Shown here in pieces: positions 1 through 8,174 of a stretch of DNA of 48,772 nucleotides. Positions within the stretch are counted from its first letter, which is position 1. Each line of letters opens with the position of its first letter. The position numbers were made by a program, and so were the translations under genes. Source of the stretch: JAKAFX01 sp043196285 (GTDB lineage: Archaea > Thermoplasmatota > Thermoplasmata > Thermoplasmatales > Thermoplasmataceae); the NCBI GenBank assembly GCA_043196285.1, contig JBBYJL010000003.1, positions 1 to 48,772 of the forward strand, in the 5' to 3' direction. A model generated the notes under the pieces. That model did not search any database, was not told the DNA's origin, and saw only the letters and a list, made by a program, of their open reading frames with translations.

Positions 1-1
1 C

Positions 2-616
2 TCCTACACATCAATATTCAGAAGAATAAGGAGGATCAAGGTTCCTGATATCATGAACCCTTCAACATCAGTGGCAGTGGATTCAACAGGCTTCAAGACC
101 ACAATCAGGGGTGATTGGTTATCGAACAAATGGGCAAAGAAGAGGAGGGGGTGGATCAAGATCCATGTATCTGCCGATACAGAGAAGATCATGGCATCCC
201 GCATCTCCATCACCAGGGAGAACAGCCATGATGCCACTCAGTTCGGTAAGCTTATCACCGGATCAGAACAAAAGGTATTCGCAGACAAGGCATATGATTC
301 CAGGATCATTTTCAATCTGTTGAGGAATAATGGCAGCGAGGCCATTATTCCACTGAGGAAGAACTTCAACACCTTATCAGGAACATCTCCCCTGAGAGGT
401 AAAACAGCAAGGGAGATCAGGAAGATAGGAGAGGAACAGTGGAAGATCATCCATGAATATGGAAAGAGATGGGCCGTGGAGATATATTTCTCAGGCCTGA
501 AGAGGGTCATGGGCGAGATCATAAGGGCGAAAAGAACGGATTACATGATCCAGGAAGTTGGCCTGAAGGTGATCTATTACAATATCATGAGGGAAAACAC
601 AAGGACTTATGGGTAG
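2..616 (+). CDS. IS4/IS5-superfamily DDE transposase, 3' part
   Basis: The reading frame is open to the left edge of the window, so the first ATG at 53 is probably internal and the N-terminus lies outside. The visible part carries a DDE-like set: Asp in VAVDSTGF, Asp in FADKAYDS, and Glu in WAVEIYFSGLKR near the C-terminus, the usual order for IS4/IS5-type cut-and-paste transposases. It ends 59 bases before the start of the GTPase gene, and the right end of the element must lie in that short gap. The exact IS family cannot be assigned because the left part and the terminal inverted repeat are missing. The visible frame is intact. Confidence 0.85.
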   Translation, partial: SYTSIFRRIRRIKVPDIMNPSTSVAVDSTGFKTTIRGDWLSNKWAKKRRGWIKIHVSADTEKIMASRISITRENSHDATQFGKLITGSEQKVFADKAYDSRIIFNLLRNNGSEAIIPLRKNFNTLSGTSPLRGKTAREIRKIGEEQWKIIHEYGKRWAVEIYFSGLKRVMGEIIRAKRTDYMIQEVGLKVIYYNIMRENTRTYG

Positions 617-647
617 TTATGCAACACAGTAGGCAAATGGTAAAGTA

Positions 648-655
648 TTTTATAA
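648..655 (+). promoter_or_regulatory. TATA box of the GTPase-endA operon
   Basis: TTTATAAT is centred about 24 bases before the ATG at 675, the spacing expected for a leaderless archaeal transcript. It lies just behind the transposase stop, so the promoter may sit beside or inside the right end of the insertion sequence. Confidence 0.6.
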
Positions 656-674
656 TCAGAAAGATGTGAGTGCA

Positions 675-1202
675 ATGGACTCAACAAGAGTCGTATGGAA
701 GGTCAGTGTTATTGGTCCCGACGGATCAGGTAAAAGTTCCCTTATTTCAAGGATAATCTATGACTCGGATTCAACGGGAATCCAATCCAAGAGCATTCTG
801 AAGAAGAGCCTCTCCATAAGCGACCATGGCAAGAAGATACTTGCAGATCTCCTTTTTCTTGAGATAGATCCCAGTAATGGAGATGACAAGCTGGTAGTAG
901 GATCAAATGCCCTTATTGTCACTGTTGATCTCACCAATCAATCCACTCTTTCTGAAGCTGAAAAGATACTCAAAATGATCAACAAAGCCGGATCCAAATC
1001 CTTCATACTTCTAGTAGCAAACAAGCTTGACAGGAAGTACGAAGCTAGCTTCTGGACTGAGGATCTTGACGCCATCTCCAGGAAGTACGATGTGCCATAC
1101 TTGGTGGCAAGCGCAAAGAACGGGGAAGGCATTGAGGAACTAACAAAGATACTCACCGACCAACTCCTGAAGAGATTTCTAAAGAAGAGATTAAATGCAT
1201 AG
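675..1202 (+). CDS. Ras-like small GTP-binding protein
   Basis: Compact Ras-superfamily G domain of about 175 residues. Visible motifs are the P-loop GPDGSGKSS near the N-terminus, the G4 motif NKLD in the middle and a G5-like SAKNG near residue 150. The G3 motif DxxG is not recognisable: the corresponding stretch reads EIDPSNGDD, so hydrolysis may be altered. I chose the ATG at 675 over an upstream GTG at 666 because of the TATA box at 648-655. The gene overlaps endA by 8 bases, so the two are probably translated together. The cellular role is unknown; archaeal small GTPases of this type are poorly characterised. Confidence 0.8.
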   Translation: MDSTRVVWKVSVIGPDGSGKSSLISRIIYDSDSTGIQSKSILKKSLSISDHGKKILADLLFLEIDPSNGDDKLVVGSNALIVTVDLTNQSTLSEAEKILKMINKAGSKSFILLVANKLDRKYEASFWTEDLDAISRKYDVPYLVASAKNGEGIEELTKILTDQLLKRFLKKRLNA

Positions 1203-2145
1203 GGCAATAAGCAAATCCGTTGTTTTTGCTATCAGGAACGATAAATCACCCTCATTCTTGCAGGGGAAATACAGGGTAGGCCGGATACTCAACGGAGTTC
1301 TCAATTTGAGTCCCATGGAGGCCATGTACCTTTTCATAAAGAAGAGGATTGTACCCGAGAATCCGTCGCACAATTCGGTTTTATCACTAATAAACATTCT
1401 CTTTGATGATGACAGGGACTTGGATGTATTCAGGGTTTATGAATACCTCAAGAACAACGGCCTCGTTGTTAAGATCGAGAAGGACAGGCTCTTCTTCATG
1501 AAACAGTCAGAACACAACTATACTGGTCCTGTTATCGTGAGAAGGGAGTTTTCTGAGGAGGATTTCAGATCAATATACTCAAGTGCGCCTTCAATTTATT
1601 CCGTAATAGACGAACAGAACGACCTGACGGTCTTCCGCACATCTGTTTACGATCCGGTCGGAACCGTTGAGTTCTCATGGCCTGAAAAAATTGAAGCAAG
1701 GGAGATAGGGACAAGATATGTAGTCTCCAGATCTGGTCTGCCTCAATGGTTCGGTGAAGAGATGGGGGATGCTGTGATCCTGTCGTCCGCTGATTACAGA
1801 GTGATCTCCTTCATTTCAGGACCATTGAATGAATTCCCTGAGGGTTTTTCTCCTGCAGACATGGCGTACCTTGATCTCCTGAGGCGTAGGTGCATCGTCA
1901 AGACAGGTTTCAAGTATGGTGCAAATTTCAGGGTCTATCTCAAGAGCATGGAGGATCATGCAGAGCTCCTGATCTCTGTTCTGGAAAAGGATGAATGGTA
2001 CAGACTGAGCAGGGCGATCAGGGTTGCACATGCAGTGAGAAAGAAGATGGTGTTTGCAGGTATTCTTGATAACGAACTAAAGTATGTGATCATTGAGAGA
2101 ATAAGCGATATATTGAGTTCAACAGATAAGGAGGAAATATCATGA
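1195..2145 (+). CDS. endA: tRNA-splicing endonuclease, two-repeat form
   Basis: Cuts introns from pre-tRNA at the bulge-helix-bulge motif. The C-terminal catalytic domain shows the three expected residues: Tyr in TGFKYGANFRVYL (about residue 241), His in EDHAELL (about 255) and Lys in AVRKKMVFAG (about 283). At 316 residues it is roughly twice the length of the homotetrameric type, as in the homodimeric form with a degenerate N-terminal repeat plus an active C-terminal repeat. The start overlaps the end of the GTPase gene, and the stop overlaps the convergent thioesterase by 6 bases. Confidence 0.9.
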   Translation: MHRAISKSVVFAIRNDKSPSFLQGKYRVGRILNGVLNLSPMEAMYLFIKKRIVPENPSHNSVLSLINILFDDDRDLDVFRVYEYLKNNGLVVKIEKDRLFFMKQSEHNYTGPVIVRREFSEEDFRSIYSSAPSIYSVIDEQNDLTVFRTSVYDPVGTVEFSWPEKIEAREIGTRYVVSRSGLPQWFGEEMGDAVILSSADYRVISFISGPLNEFPEGFSPADMAYLDLLRRRCIVKTGFKYGANFRVYLKSMEDHAELLISVLEKDEWYRLSRAIRVAHAVRKKMVFAGILDNELKYVIIERISDILSSTDKEEIS

Positions 2146-2538
2146 AGATAGGCTGCGTATCTCGTCTGGCACAGGTTTTTTCCTGCCATTGCCGTCTACC
2201 GTAACTGCAACAGTTTCACCGGTACAGAATTCTTCCTGGGTTGATTCTGAGATTATCCGGTGAAAGAAAGTAAAACTTGAATTACCCACCTTCTTCAGGC
2301 CTGTCTCCAGCAGTGGGGAGTCTTGAAGCCTGATTGGTTTCTTGAAGTCTATGGAAGCATGTGCTATGACAAAATCCACCTTTCCCTCATCAAAGCTGCC
2401 AATGAACTTCCTGAAGAAGTCTATCCTTCCCATTTCAAAATAAGACAGATAAACCGCATTATTCACATGTCCGAGGGTGTCTATATCCCTGTATCTCAAC
2501 TGTATACTTATTCTTGAAACCTTATCCGATGTCATCAA
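2140..2538 (-). CDS. Hotdog-fold acyl-CoA thioesterase (YbgC/4-HBT type)
   Basis: A 132-residue single hotdog domain. The motif RYRDIDTLGHVNNAVYLSYFE near residues 15-35 is the active-site helix region of the 4-hydroxybenzoyl-CoA thioesterase family, with the Asp and His-Val-Asn-Asn typical of YbgC-like enzymes. It would hydrolyse acyl-CoA thioesters in the cytoplasm; the substrate is not known. It is the last gene of a minus-strand run uS2 - alpha/beta hydrolase - thioesterase, and its start overlaps the hydrolase by 17 bases, suggesting coupled translation. Confidence 0.85.
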   Translation of the reverse strand: MMTSDKVSRISIQLRYRDIDTLGHVNNAVYLSYFEMGRIDFFRKFIGSFDEGKVDFVIAHASIDFKKPIRLQDSPLLETGLKKVGNSSFTFFHRIISESTQEEFCTGETVAVTVDGNGRKKPVPDEIRSLSS

Positions 2539-3139
2539 GAAATCCCTTCAGTATATTGAAGAATTGGTCCGGTTTCTCCAGGTACACCGGGTGCCCTGCA
2601 TTTTCCACTGTAACCAGCCTTGATCCTGAGATAAGATCATGCAGCTTCCACCCCTTGGAAAGCGGCACAACTTCGTCCTTCTTTCCCCATATTATCAGGA
2701 CTGGTCTATCTATCCGGCTCAGGCTGCTTTCTATGCTGCCATATGCAGGTGCAATAAGAACAGCGGCATCAAGCAGATCCTGGTTTTCTATTATTGACTG
2801 AAGTGCTATTCCCCCACCCATTGACGGCCCCACAATTACCGAGTGCTTCAGATCCAGAGATATCATGAAATCTCTGACAAATCTTGATCCGCTGGAAAAA
2901 TTACCACGTTCTATCTTGTAATATGGATTGGCCTCGGATCTACCAAAACCAGGGTAATCCACCTCAACAACACGGTAGCCCCACTGCGTGATTTTTCTTG
3001 ATGCTTCTATTCTGTCCCAATCAGCAGAACTGAAACTCATTCCATGAAGAAAAAGGATGTTCTTCTCTGCGCCGGGATTGTCCTCCTCATAGAAAACATC
3101 GGCGCCATTCAGGAACAGTGACTTCTTCTGGATTGTCAT
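2522..3139 (-). CDS. Alpha/beta-hydrolase fold protein
   Basis: A 205-residue serine hydrolase. Visible catalytic elements are the oxyanion region LFLHGMSF, the nucleophile elbow GPSMGGG, the acid in WGKKDEVVP and the His in NAGHPVYLE, giving a full Ser-Asp-His triad. There is little room for a lid domain, so a small esterase or lipase-like or CoA-ester hydrolase is likely. It starts 8 bases after the uS2 stop and overlaps the thioesterase, so it is co-transcribed with both. The substrate cannot be read from sequence. Confidence 0.85.
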   Translation of the reverse strand: MTIQKKSLFLNGADVFYEEDNPGAEKNILFLHGMSFSSADWDRIEASRKITQWGYRVVEVDYPGFGRSEANPYYKIERGNFSSGSRFVRDFMISLDLKHSVIVGPSMGGGIALQSIIENQDLLDAAVLIAPAYGSIESSLSRIDRPVLIIWGKKDEVVPLSKGWKLHDLISGSRLVTVENAGHPVYLEKPDQFFNILKGFLDDIG

Positions 3140-3147
3140 GTGTCCCT

Positions 3148-3750
3148 TCAGACCGTGGCCTCAAAGTCCTCCACAGTATACTTGAACTCTTCGTAACTCT
3201 TTATTGTGCCACGGTTTTTCAGCACTTCTCTAGCAAGGAGCCAGTATATCACGGCGAGAGACCTTCTTCCTTTGTTGTTTGTCGGTATCACCAGATCAAC
3301 AAAGGCAGTCTTGTTGTTCGCATCGCAAAGCGCAATTATTGATGCTCCGATGTTGATGGCTTCGTTCATAGACTGCGTATCTGCCAAAGGATCTGTCACA
3401 ACAACAACCTCTGCTTCAGTATAATTGTTCAGCTGCGGGTTAGTAAGAGTACCGGGTATAAACCTGCCTGCAATGGCCTTGACTCCAACAACTTCGGAGA
3501 ATTTGGTTGCCGGCCTGAAGGCATACTGCCTCTGCGCAACAACAAGTATCTTGTCCGGATCTATTCTTGAAAGCATCTTTCCGGCAACGATCAGCATCTC
3601 ATTGGTCTTCTTGAGATCAAGGATGTAGAGGCCGTCGTTCCTTATCTTGAATATGTACTTTTCCATATCCTTGGATTTTACCTGCGTGCCTATATGTATC
3701 CCTGATTTTTGATACTCCTCTTCCGGCATCAACATTGTTTCAGCATTCAT
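3148..3750 (-). CDS. rps2: 30S ribosomal protein S2 (uS2)
   Basis: A 200-residue archaeal uS2 of the small ribosomal subunit. Family landmarks visible are SGIHIGTQVKSKDMEKYIF near the N-terminus, ILVVAQRQYAFRPATKF, GRFIPGTLTNP, VVVTDPLADTQSMNEA and the C-terminal VIPTNNKGRRSLAVIYWLLAR. A GTGAT Shine-Dalgarno sequence lies about 3 bases before the ATG, and a TATA-like TTAAATAG lies some 45-50 bases upstream, so this message has a short leader, unlike many neighbours. It heads the operon with the hydrolase and thioesterase. Confidence 0.97.
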   Translation of the reverse strand: MNAETMLMPEEEYQKSGIHIGTQVKSKDMEKYIFKIRNDGLYILDLKKTNEMLIVAGKMLSRIDPDKILVVAQRQYAFRPATKFSEVVGVKAIAGRFIPGTLTNPQLNNYTEAEVVVVTDPLADTQSMNEAINIGASIIALCDANNKTAFVDLVIPTNNKGRRSLAVIYWLLAREVLKNRGTIKSYEEFKYTVEDFEATV

Positions 3751-3936
3751 TGAATCACACTTTCTTAATGTTAAAGGTCATTGTTGTTAGCTATTTAATC
3801 CTTGACGGTATCACACTGCCTTTACTGAGTTTCAGTTCAAGCCGCACTAAAAAGTCCGGATTTTTAAAGAAATAGATAAGATCTGCTTTATGTAGGATGC
3901 CTGTTCCTGAATCTGTTCACAGTCTCGTGCCTTAAT

Positions 3937-4356
3937 CTATGTTGCTTCTGATCTGATCGATTCAAGCAACCCGATAATTTTGCTGTCGAAGGCTGATGCC
4001 ATCTCATCCATTCCCCTGAGCGAGTGTCTTTTCTTCACATATTCCATCCTGTTGAAGTATATCCTCGTCTTGCCATTGCCTGACACAAGAATACGTGAGG
4101 GAAGATCGATTGCAACGCTGCGTGAAGCTTTCATCATGTTTGTTCCACCGGCGGGATTTCCGAATATGATCACGGACGCGGGCATCATATTTAGTCCTAC
4201 ACCGAGCGCCGCCTGCTTGTGATCTATAACTGCAAATATAGTGAATCCCTGTGAAATCAGGGCAGTTTTGATCTTTTCAGTTACCACTTCAAACGGAAGG
4301 TTGATTTCAAAGAGAAATAACCCCTCCGGCACCTTTTCTTCTTCCATACAGTCCAT
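3937..4356 (-). CDS. DUF302 domain protein
   Basis: About 140 residues with the DUF302 pattern: an amphipathic start LPFEVVTEKIKTALISQGF, a central FAVIDHKQAALGVGLNMMPASVIIFGNP, then SRSVAIDLPSRILV. The family forms a small alpha/beta dimer and is of unknown function. The start is uncertain: the frame is open to a TTG at 4374, but the ATG at 4356 (beginning MDCMEEEK) or the next ATG at 4347 is more plausible. It stands alone between uS2 and guaA, transcribed on the minus strand. No neighbour suggests a role. Confidence 0.8.
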   Translation of the reverse strand: MDCMEEEKVPEGLFLFEINLPFEVVTEKIKTALISQGFTIFAVIDHKQAALGVGLNMMPASVIIFGNPAGGTNMMKASRSVAIDLPSRILVSGNGKTRIYFNRMEYVKKRHSLRGMDEMASAFDSKIIGLLESIRSEAT

Positions 4357-4477
4357 TAAGATGGTATAGTTCAAATTCTTTTTGCTGCATTATCCACTGC
4401 AATGATCTGCACATAGCCGGACTGAAATCTCCTGTTCATCTGTCTTTAATATATATGATCAGATCTGCCGAGGAGTG

Positions 4478-5413
4478 TTATTCCCATTCTATCGTTCCTG
4501 GTGGTTTGTTGGTAATGTCATATACAACTCTGTTAATCGATGTATTCTCATTGGTTATCCTTGTGGATAGTCTGTCAAGGAATTCCCAATCCGGCCTTGA
4601 AAACGTTCCGCTCATTCCATCAAAGGTCTCAAACATCCTGATCGCGACTGTGAAACCATATGTCCTCCTGTCACCGTGAACGCCGGTGCTTTTCACCGGA
4701 AGCAGAACTCCGAAATACTGCCACGGCCTTTGATCTGAGCTGAACTTTTCCTTTACCTCCGACTCGATAATGTCGGTGACAGCCCTGAGGAGATCAGCCT
4801 TCTCCCTTGTGACCTCTCCCAGTATCCTTACTGCAAGCCCTGGACCTGGATAAGGCTGAATGTCTGTGGGGAGACCCAGATGAGACGAGATCTCGCGGAT
4901 ATCATCCTTATAAAGATCTCGAAGAGGCTCGATGAGCTTGAGATTCATCTTTTCCGGTAGACCTCCCACATTATGATGACTTTTAATGGTGTCCCTCACG
5001 CTCCCACCGCTTTCAATCCAGTCGGGTGCTATTGTTCCCTGCAGCAGGAACTCCGCACCGAATTTCTTCGATTCACGCTCAAATATCTCGATGAATTTGG
5101 TACCAATGATCTTCCTTTTTCTCTCCGGATCAGTTACACCCTTGAGTGCATCGAAGAATTCAGATGATCCGTTGATTATTTTGAAGTTCAGGCTGTAACG
5201 CGTAAAGATTTCTGCAACCCTGTCAGACTCGTTCTTCCTCATGAGTCCTGTGTCAACATATACCACAAGGAGTTTATCACCAGCTACCCTGGATGCAATT
5301 ACTGCGAGAAGTGTGCTGTCCTGGCCCCCTGAACATGCAAGAATTCCCTTTCCGGTAAGGTTCTTTGAGATGTTGTCTTCAATCTCCTTAATCGTGATCT
5401 CTGGGTTCACCAT
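4478..5413 (-). CDS. guaAB: GMP synthase PP-loop (ATP-pyrophosphatase) subunit B
   Basis: Converts XMP to GMP using ammonia from a separate glutaminase subunit. The N-terminal PP-loop SGGQDSTLLA (about residue 29) is intact, followed by QGTIAPDWIESGG, the substrate-binding LRDLYKDDIREISSHLGLP and YPGPGLAVRILGEVTREK, and a C-terminal dimerisation domain ending NKPPGTIEWE. At 311 residues it matches the stand-alone archaeal B subunit; the glutaminase (subunit A) is not in this window. A TATA-like TTTTTAAG sits about 25 bases before the ATG. Monocistronic by context. Confidence 0.95.
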   Translation of the reverse strand: MVNPEITIKEIEDNISKNLTGKGILACSGGQDSTLLAVIASRVAGDKLLVVYVDTGLMRKNESDRVAEIFTRYSLNFKIINGSSEFFDALKGVTDPERKRKIIGTKFIEIFERESKKFGAEFLLQGTIAPDWIESGGSVRDTIKSHHNVGGLPEKMNLKLIEPLRDLYKDDIREISSHLGLPTDIQPYPGPGLAVRILGEVTREKADLLRAVTDIIESEVKEKFSSDQRPWQYFGVLLPVKSTGVHGDRRTYGFTVAIRMFETFDGMSGTFSRPDWEFLDRLSTRITNENTSINRVVYDITNKPPGTIEWE

Positions 5414-5445
5414 AACCGTGATTCGGTTCTTTGCTTAAAAACTTG

Positions 5446-6084
5446 TTACTGGAAAATGATCAGGCTCATTCCGGTTAGGGCAAGAACAAGGCCGATCACA
5501 ATATCGTTCACTTCTGGCCTTATCCTTGAAAGGGCTCGGCCTATTCCCTTGGAGGAAAGCATGACAAGGATAGGCAGCAGGATCATCGAAGTTACAGTGA
5601 ATATCAGTGAGGCAATCCCCACTGCCAGATATCCGAGAGGAACTGCCAGAAGGATCACTGACACCGCTGCCAGGTCAGGGGAAAGGGAGAGACCGAGCGC
5701 AAATGAGCTTGCATCAGCCCTGGATTCAAGTTCCTCTATTTCCTCTTTCCTGAACGGATTCTTGTAAGTCTTTATGATAAAATATAATGAATATGCAGAA
5801 CCACCAATCAGGAGGAAATATCCTGCTATCACATCGAATAATACCCTGAAGTCTAAAATGGTAAAAATCCCAATATATACAATAAAAACGGCTATTGTTA
5901 GTGAAAATAATGCATGGAGTGCTCCCACCATTGAGCTGAAGGCTGCCTCCCTATTCTGCTTCCACCTTTTCTTCCTGCTTATGAAAGATATTGTCAGCCA
6001 GTGATCAGGCGCAGATATATGGACGCTTGCAACGAACAGTGAATATAAGCTTAAAAATAAGAATGGATAAAAGACTGATGCCAT
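5446..6084 (-). CDS. NicO/HupE-like membrane protein, putative metal transporter
   Basis: A 212-residue integral membrane protein with about six hydrophobic segments. The first helix carries HISAPDHWLTISF, resembling the His-x-x-x-Pro/Ala-Asp-x-His motif of the NicO/UreH/RcnA superfamily of Ni/Co permeases and exporters. A charged central loop (FRKEEIEELESRAD) separates the halves. It follows a small membrane protein by 19 bases and an Lrp-type sensor domain. A second relative with the same motif lies at 16914-17909. The transported metal and its direction are unknown. Confidence 0.6.
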   Translation of the reverse strand: MASVFYPFLFLSLYSLFVASVHISAPDHWLTISFISRKKRWKQNREAAFSSMVGALHALFSLTIAVFIVYIGIFTILDFRVLFDVIAGYFLLIGGSAYSLYFIIKTYKNPFRKEEIEELESRADASSFALGLSLSPDLAAVSVILLAVPLGYLAVGIASLIFTVTSMILLPILVMLSSKGIGRALSRIRPEVNDIVIGLVLALTGMSLIIFQ

Positions 6085-6103
6085 TAGACTTCTTTTCTAT
6101 GGA

Positions 6104-6436
6104 TCAGGTCTTCATTATTGCGCCGAGAAATATCAGGAGCCCTATGACTGCGCCGATGATCACTGCAGCAACATAATAAAATGTTGGAACTATGACCGAC
6201 TCGATAAGACCGCCTGTCGGTTTAAAATAGTCCATGGACACGAATATCGTGAGCACTCCGACTATGATCCCAACCACGAGCAGGATTGCACCGACCGCCC
6301 GGCTTTTACCGGTTCCAAAGTATGCTGTCATGATTCCCAGCACTACGAGTGATATTGCAAGCAGGGCAAGCACAATCAAGAAGAAAACTTCCCAGTTCCA
6401 AGGATTCCAAAAATACACCATATACTGTTCCCTCAC
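6104..6436 (-). CDS. Small membrane protein, three helices
   Basis: A 110-residue protein I do not recognise. Three hydrophobic segments are clear: FFLIVLALLAISLVVLGIMTA, AVGAILLVVGIIVGVLTIFV and a C-terminal VAAVIIGAVIGLLIFLGAI. The GTG start overlaps the stop of the upstream Lrp-domain gene by 4 bases, so the two are translationally coupled, and the NicO-like gene follows by 19 bases. It may be a partner of that transporter, but this is inference from position only. Confidence 0.75.
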   Translation of the reverse strand: MREQYMVYFWNPWNWEVFFLIVLALLAISLVVLGIMTAYFGTGKSRAVGAILLVVGIIVGVLTIFVSMDYFKPTGGLIESVIVPTFYYVAAVIIGAVIGLLIFLGAIMKT

Positions 6437-6666
6437 ATTTTAGTAGCTGTTAAAGTCTTGGTATCTATAACTCCTTCAATGGTCCTGATCTGATCAATGA
6501 CTATTTTTCCAAGTTCGGTAAAGTCTTCTGCATCAACTTTCACAATAAGGTCATATTCCCCAAAAAGAGGATGAATTTCGACCACATACTTTATCTTGGA
6601 AATCTTGTTATAGACCTCATGTTCCTTGCCTGGAACCGTACTGACCAAAATGAACGCTATAGACAC
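6433..6666 (-). CDS. Stand-alone Lrp/AsnC effector-binding (RAM) domain protein
   Basis: A 77-residue protein consisting only of the ligand-binding half of Lrp/AsnC regulators, with no helix-turn-helix. The beta-alpha-beta pattern VVEIHPLFGEYDLIVKVDAED...IRTIEGVIDTKTLTA is typical. Such stand-alone domains form dimers or higher rings and may bind amino acids or other small effectors. The GTG start at 6666 is supported by a strong Shine-Dalgarno sequence (GGAAGGAGAT, about 6673-6682) and a TATA-like AATTTATTAA some 35 bases upstream. First gene of the cluster with the two membrane proteins. Confidence 0.85.
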   Translation of the reverse strand: MSIAFILVSTVPGKEHEVYNKISKIKYVVEIHPLFGEYDLIVKVDAEDFTELGKIVIDQIRTIEGVIDTKTLTATKM

Positions 6667-6869
6667 TGTTAATCTCCTTCCTTAAAACTTCAGAGGGTTA
6701 ATAAATTTTTGTAATGCAAATTCACGAGATTTGATTTTCTCAAGGTTCCTTGACTACAGCCCTATCCCTGGAACTTGTGTTTACTATCCTAGAAAGTCAA
6801 AGAGCCTGGCCTCACATTCAATTGATCTCCGATAAGAATGATCTTTTTTCGTCTCAGGAGATTGCTGAT

Positions 6870-8162
6870 TCAGCTTCCTGTTCCAGAAACAAGCTTTTCA
6901 CTGAACCATTTCTCCAGTTCGTTAAGTCCGACTGAATACTGATTTCCGCTTTTCATGTTCCTTATGGTTATGCTTTGTTCCTCAAGCTCTCTCCTTCCCG
7001 TTATAATGCTGAAAGTTGCCCCGGATCTGTCAGCAGCCTTGAGCTGTGATGAGAGTGAACGTCCTGATACGTCTGATATAACCCTGATGTTCATCATCCT
7101 TAGCCTGGAAGCTATTTTTGATGCTTCTGCCGAAAATTCTCCTGAGGGATTGCACACAAATACAGATATGACAGAATACTTTTCGTTCCACTTGCCAGTC
7201 CTCCTGAGAAGGAGTTCAACAACAACATCACCCATTCCAAACCCCACCGCTGGCATCCTAATTCCGGAAAGCAGTTCAGAGAGCGAATCATATCTCCCCC
7301 CTCCAAGTATGGCCCTGAGATCACCCTTCATGTCAAAAGCCTCGAAAACAATGCCGGTATAGTATGCCAGACCTCGCACAATAGCCATGTCAAACCTTAT
7401 TTCAGCAGATGTATATGACCGTACAAGATCAATTGTTCTCCTGAGCCTGTCTATCTCAGCGATTGTTTCCTTATCATCCCGGAACACCGAAATCAGGTCA
7501 TCAGTATTCTTTGCCGAAAGAACAGCTTCCATGATTTTTTCGGCATCCTTCCTGCCCATTCCTGCCTGCACCATGGATTCCACAGCGTTTTCCTGTCCTA
7601 TCTTCGACGATCTGTCGATTATGTTCATTATCTGCAGTGGATCCGCAAATCCAGTTCTCGATATCAGCGCATTCATGATCTTCCGGCTGTTGATCCTGAT
7701 CATGTACTCCCCCACAAACCCGTACGAGTCCAGTATGGAAGCTGCAAGCCCTATAATCTCTGCGTCTGCCTCTGGTGAATCGACACCGAAAAGGTCGGCA
7801 TTGTACTGGTAGAACTCTCTCAGCCTTCCGGACTGTGGTTCCTCGTATCTCCAGTATTTGCCGAAGCTGTACCATCTGACCGGCCTTGGTATCTCTTTTC
7901 TTGATGTAAGCATCCTGACAACGGATGGTGTGGCTTCAGGGATCAGAGTTACCTCTCTTCCGCCCCTGTCCCTGAATGAGAATGTCTGACCAACAAGTTC
8001 TTCCCCTGATTTCAGCCTGTAAAGATCCATTGATTCGAGACTTGGAAAATCTATTTTTTCATAACCAAACCTGAACGACATATTCTCTGCATTGCGGAAT
8101 ATCTTCTCCCTTTTCATCATCTCTTCAGGATAAATGTCCCTGAAGCCCCTCAGCCTTTCCAT
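6870..8162 (-). CDS. hisS: Histidyl-tRNA synthetase
   Basis: Class II aminoacyl-tRNA synthetase charging tRNA-His. The N-terminus MERLRGFRDIYPEEM is typical. Motif 2 is seen in RPVRWYSFGKYWRYEEPQSGRLREFYQYNADLFG (about residues 93-127), the histidine-specific motif as RGLAYYTGIVFEAF (about 265) and motif 3 as GGGRYDSL...PAVGFGMGD. A C-terminal anticodon-binding domain follows. At 430 residues the length is normal. It begins 12 bases after cbiA with GGAGG just before the ATG, so the two genes form an operon. Confidence 0.97.
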   Translation of the reverse strand: MERLRGFRDIYPEEMMKREKIFRNAENMSFRFGYEKIDFPSLESMDLYRLKSGEELVGQTFSFRDRGGREVTLIPEATPSVVRMLTSRKEIPRPVRWYSFGKYWRYEEPQSGRLREFYQYNADLFGVDSPEADAEIIGLAASILDSYGFVGEYMIRINSRKIMNALISRTGFADPLQIMNIIDRSSKIGQENAVESMVQAGMGRKDAEKIMEAVLSAKNTDDLISVFRDDKETIAEIDRLRRTIDLVRSYTSAEIRFDMAIVRGLAYYTGIVFEAFDMKGDLRAILGGGRYDSLSELLSGIRMPAVGFGMGDVVVELLLRRTGKWNEKYSVISVFVCNPSGEFSAEASKIASRLRMMNIRVISDVSGRSLSSQLKAADRSGATFSIITGRRELEEQSITIRNMKSGNQYSVGLNELEKWFSEKLVSGTGS

Positions 8163-8174
8163 CTTCCTCCGATT

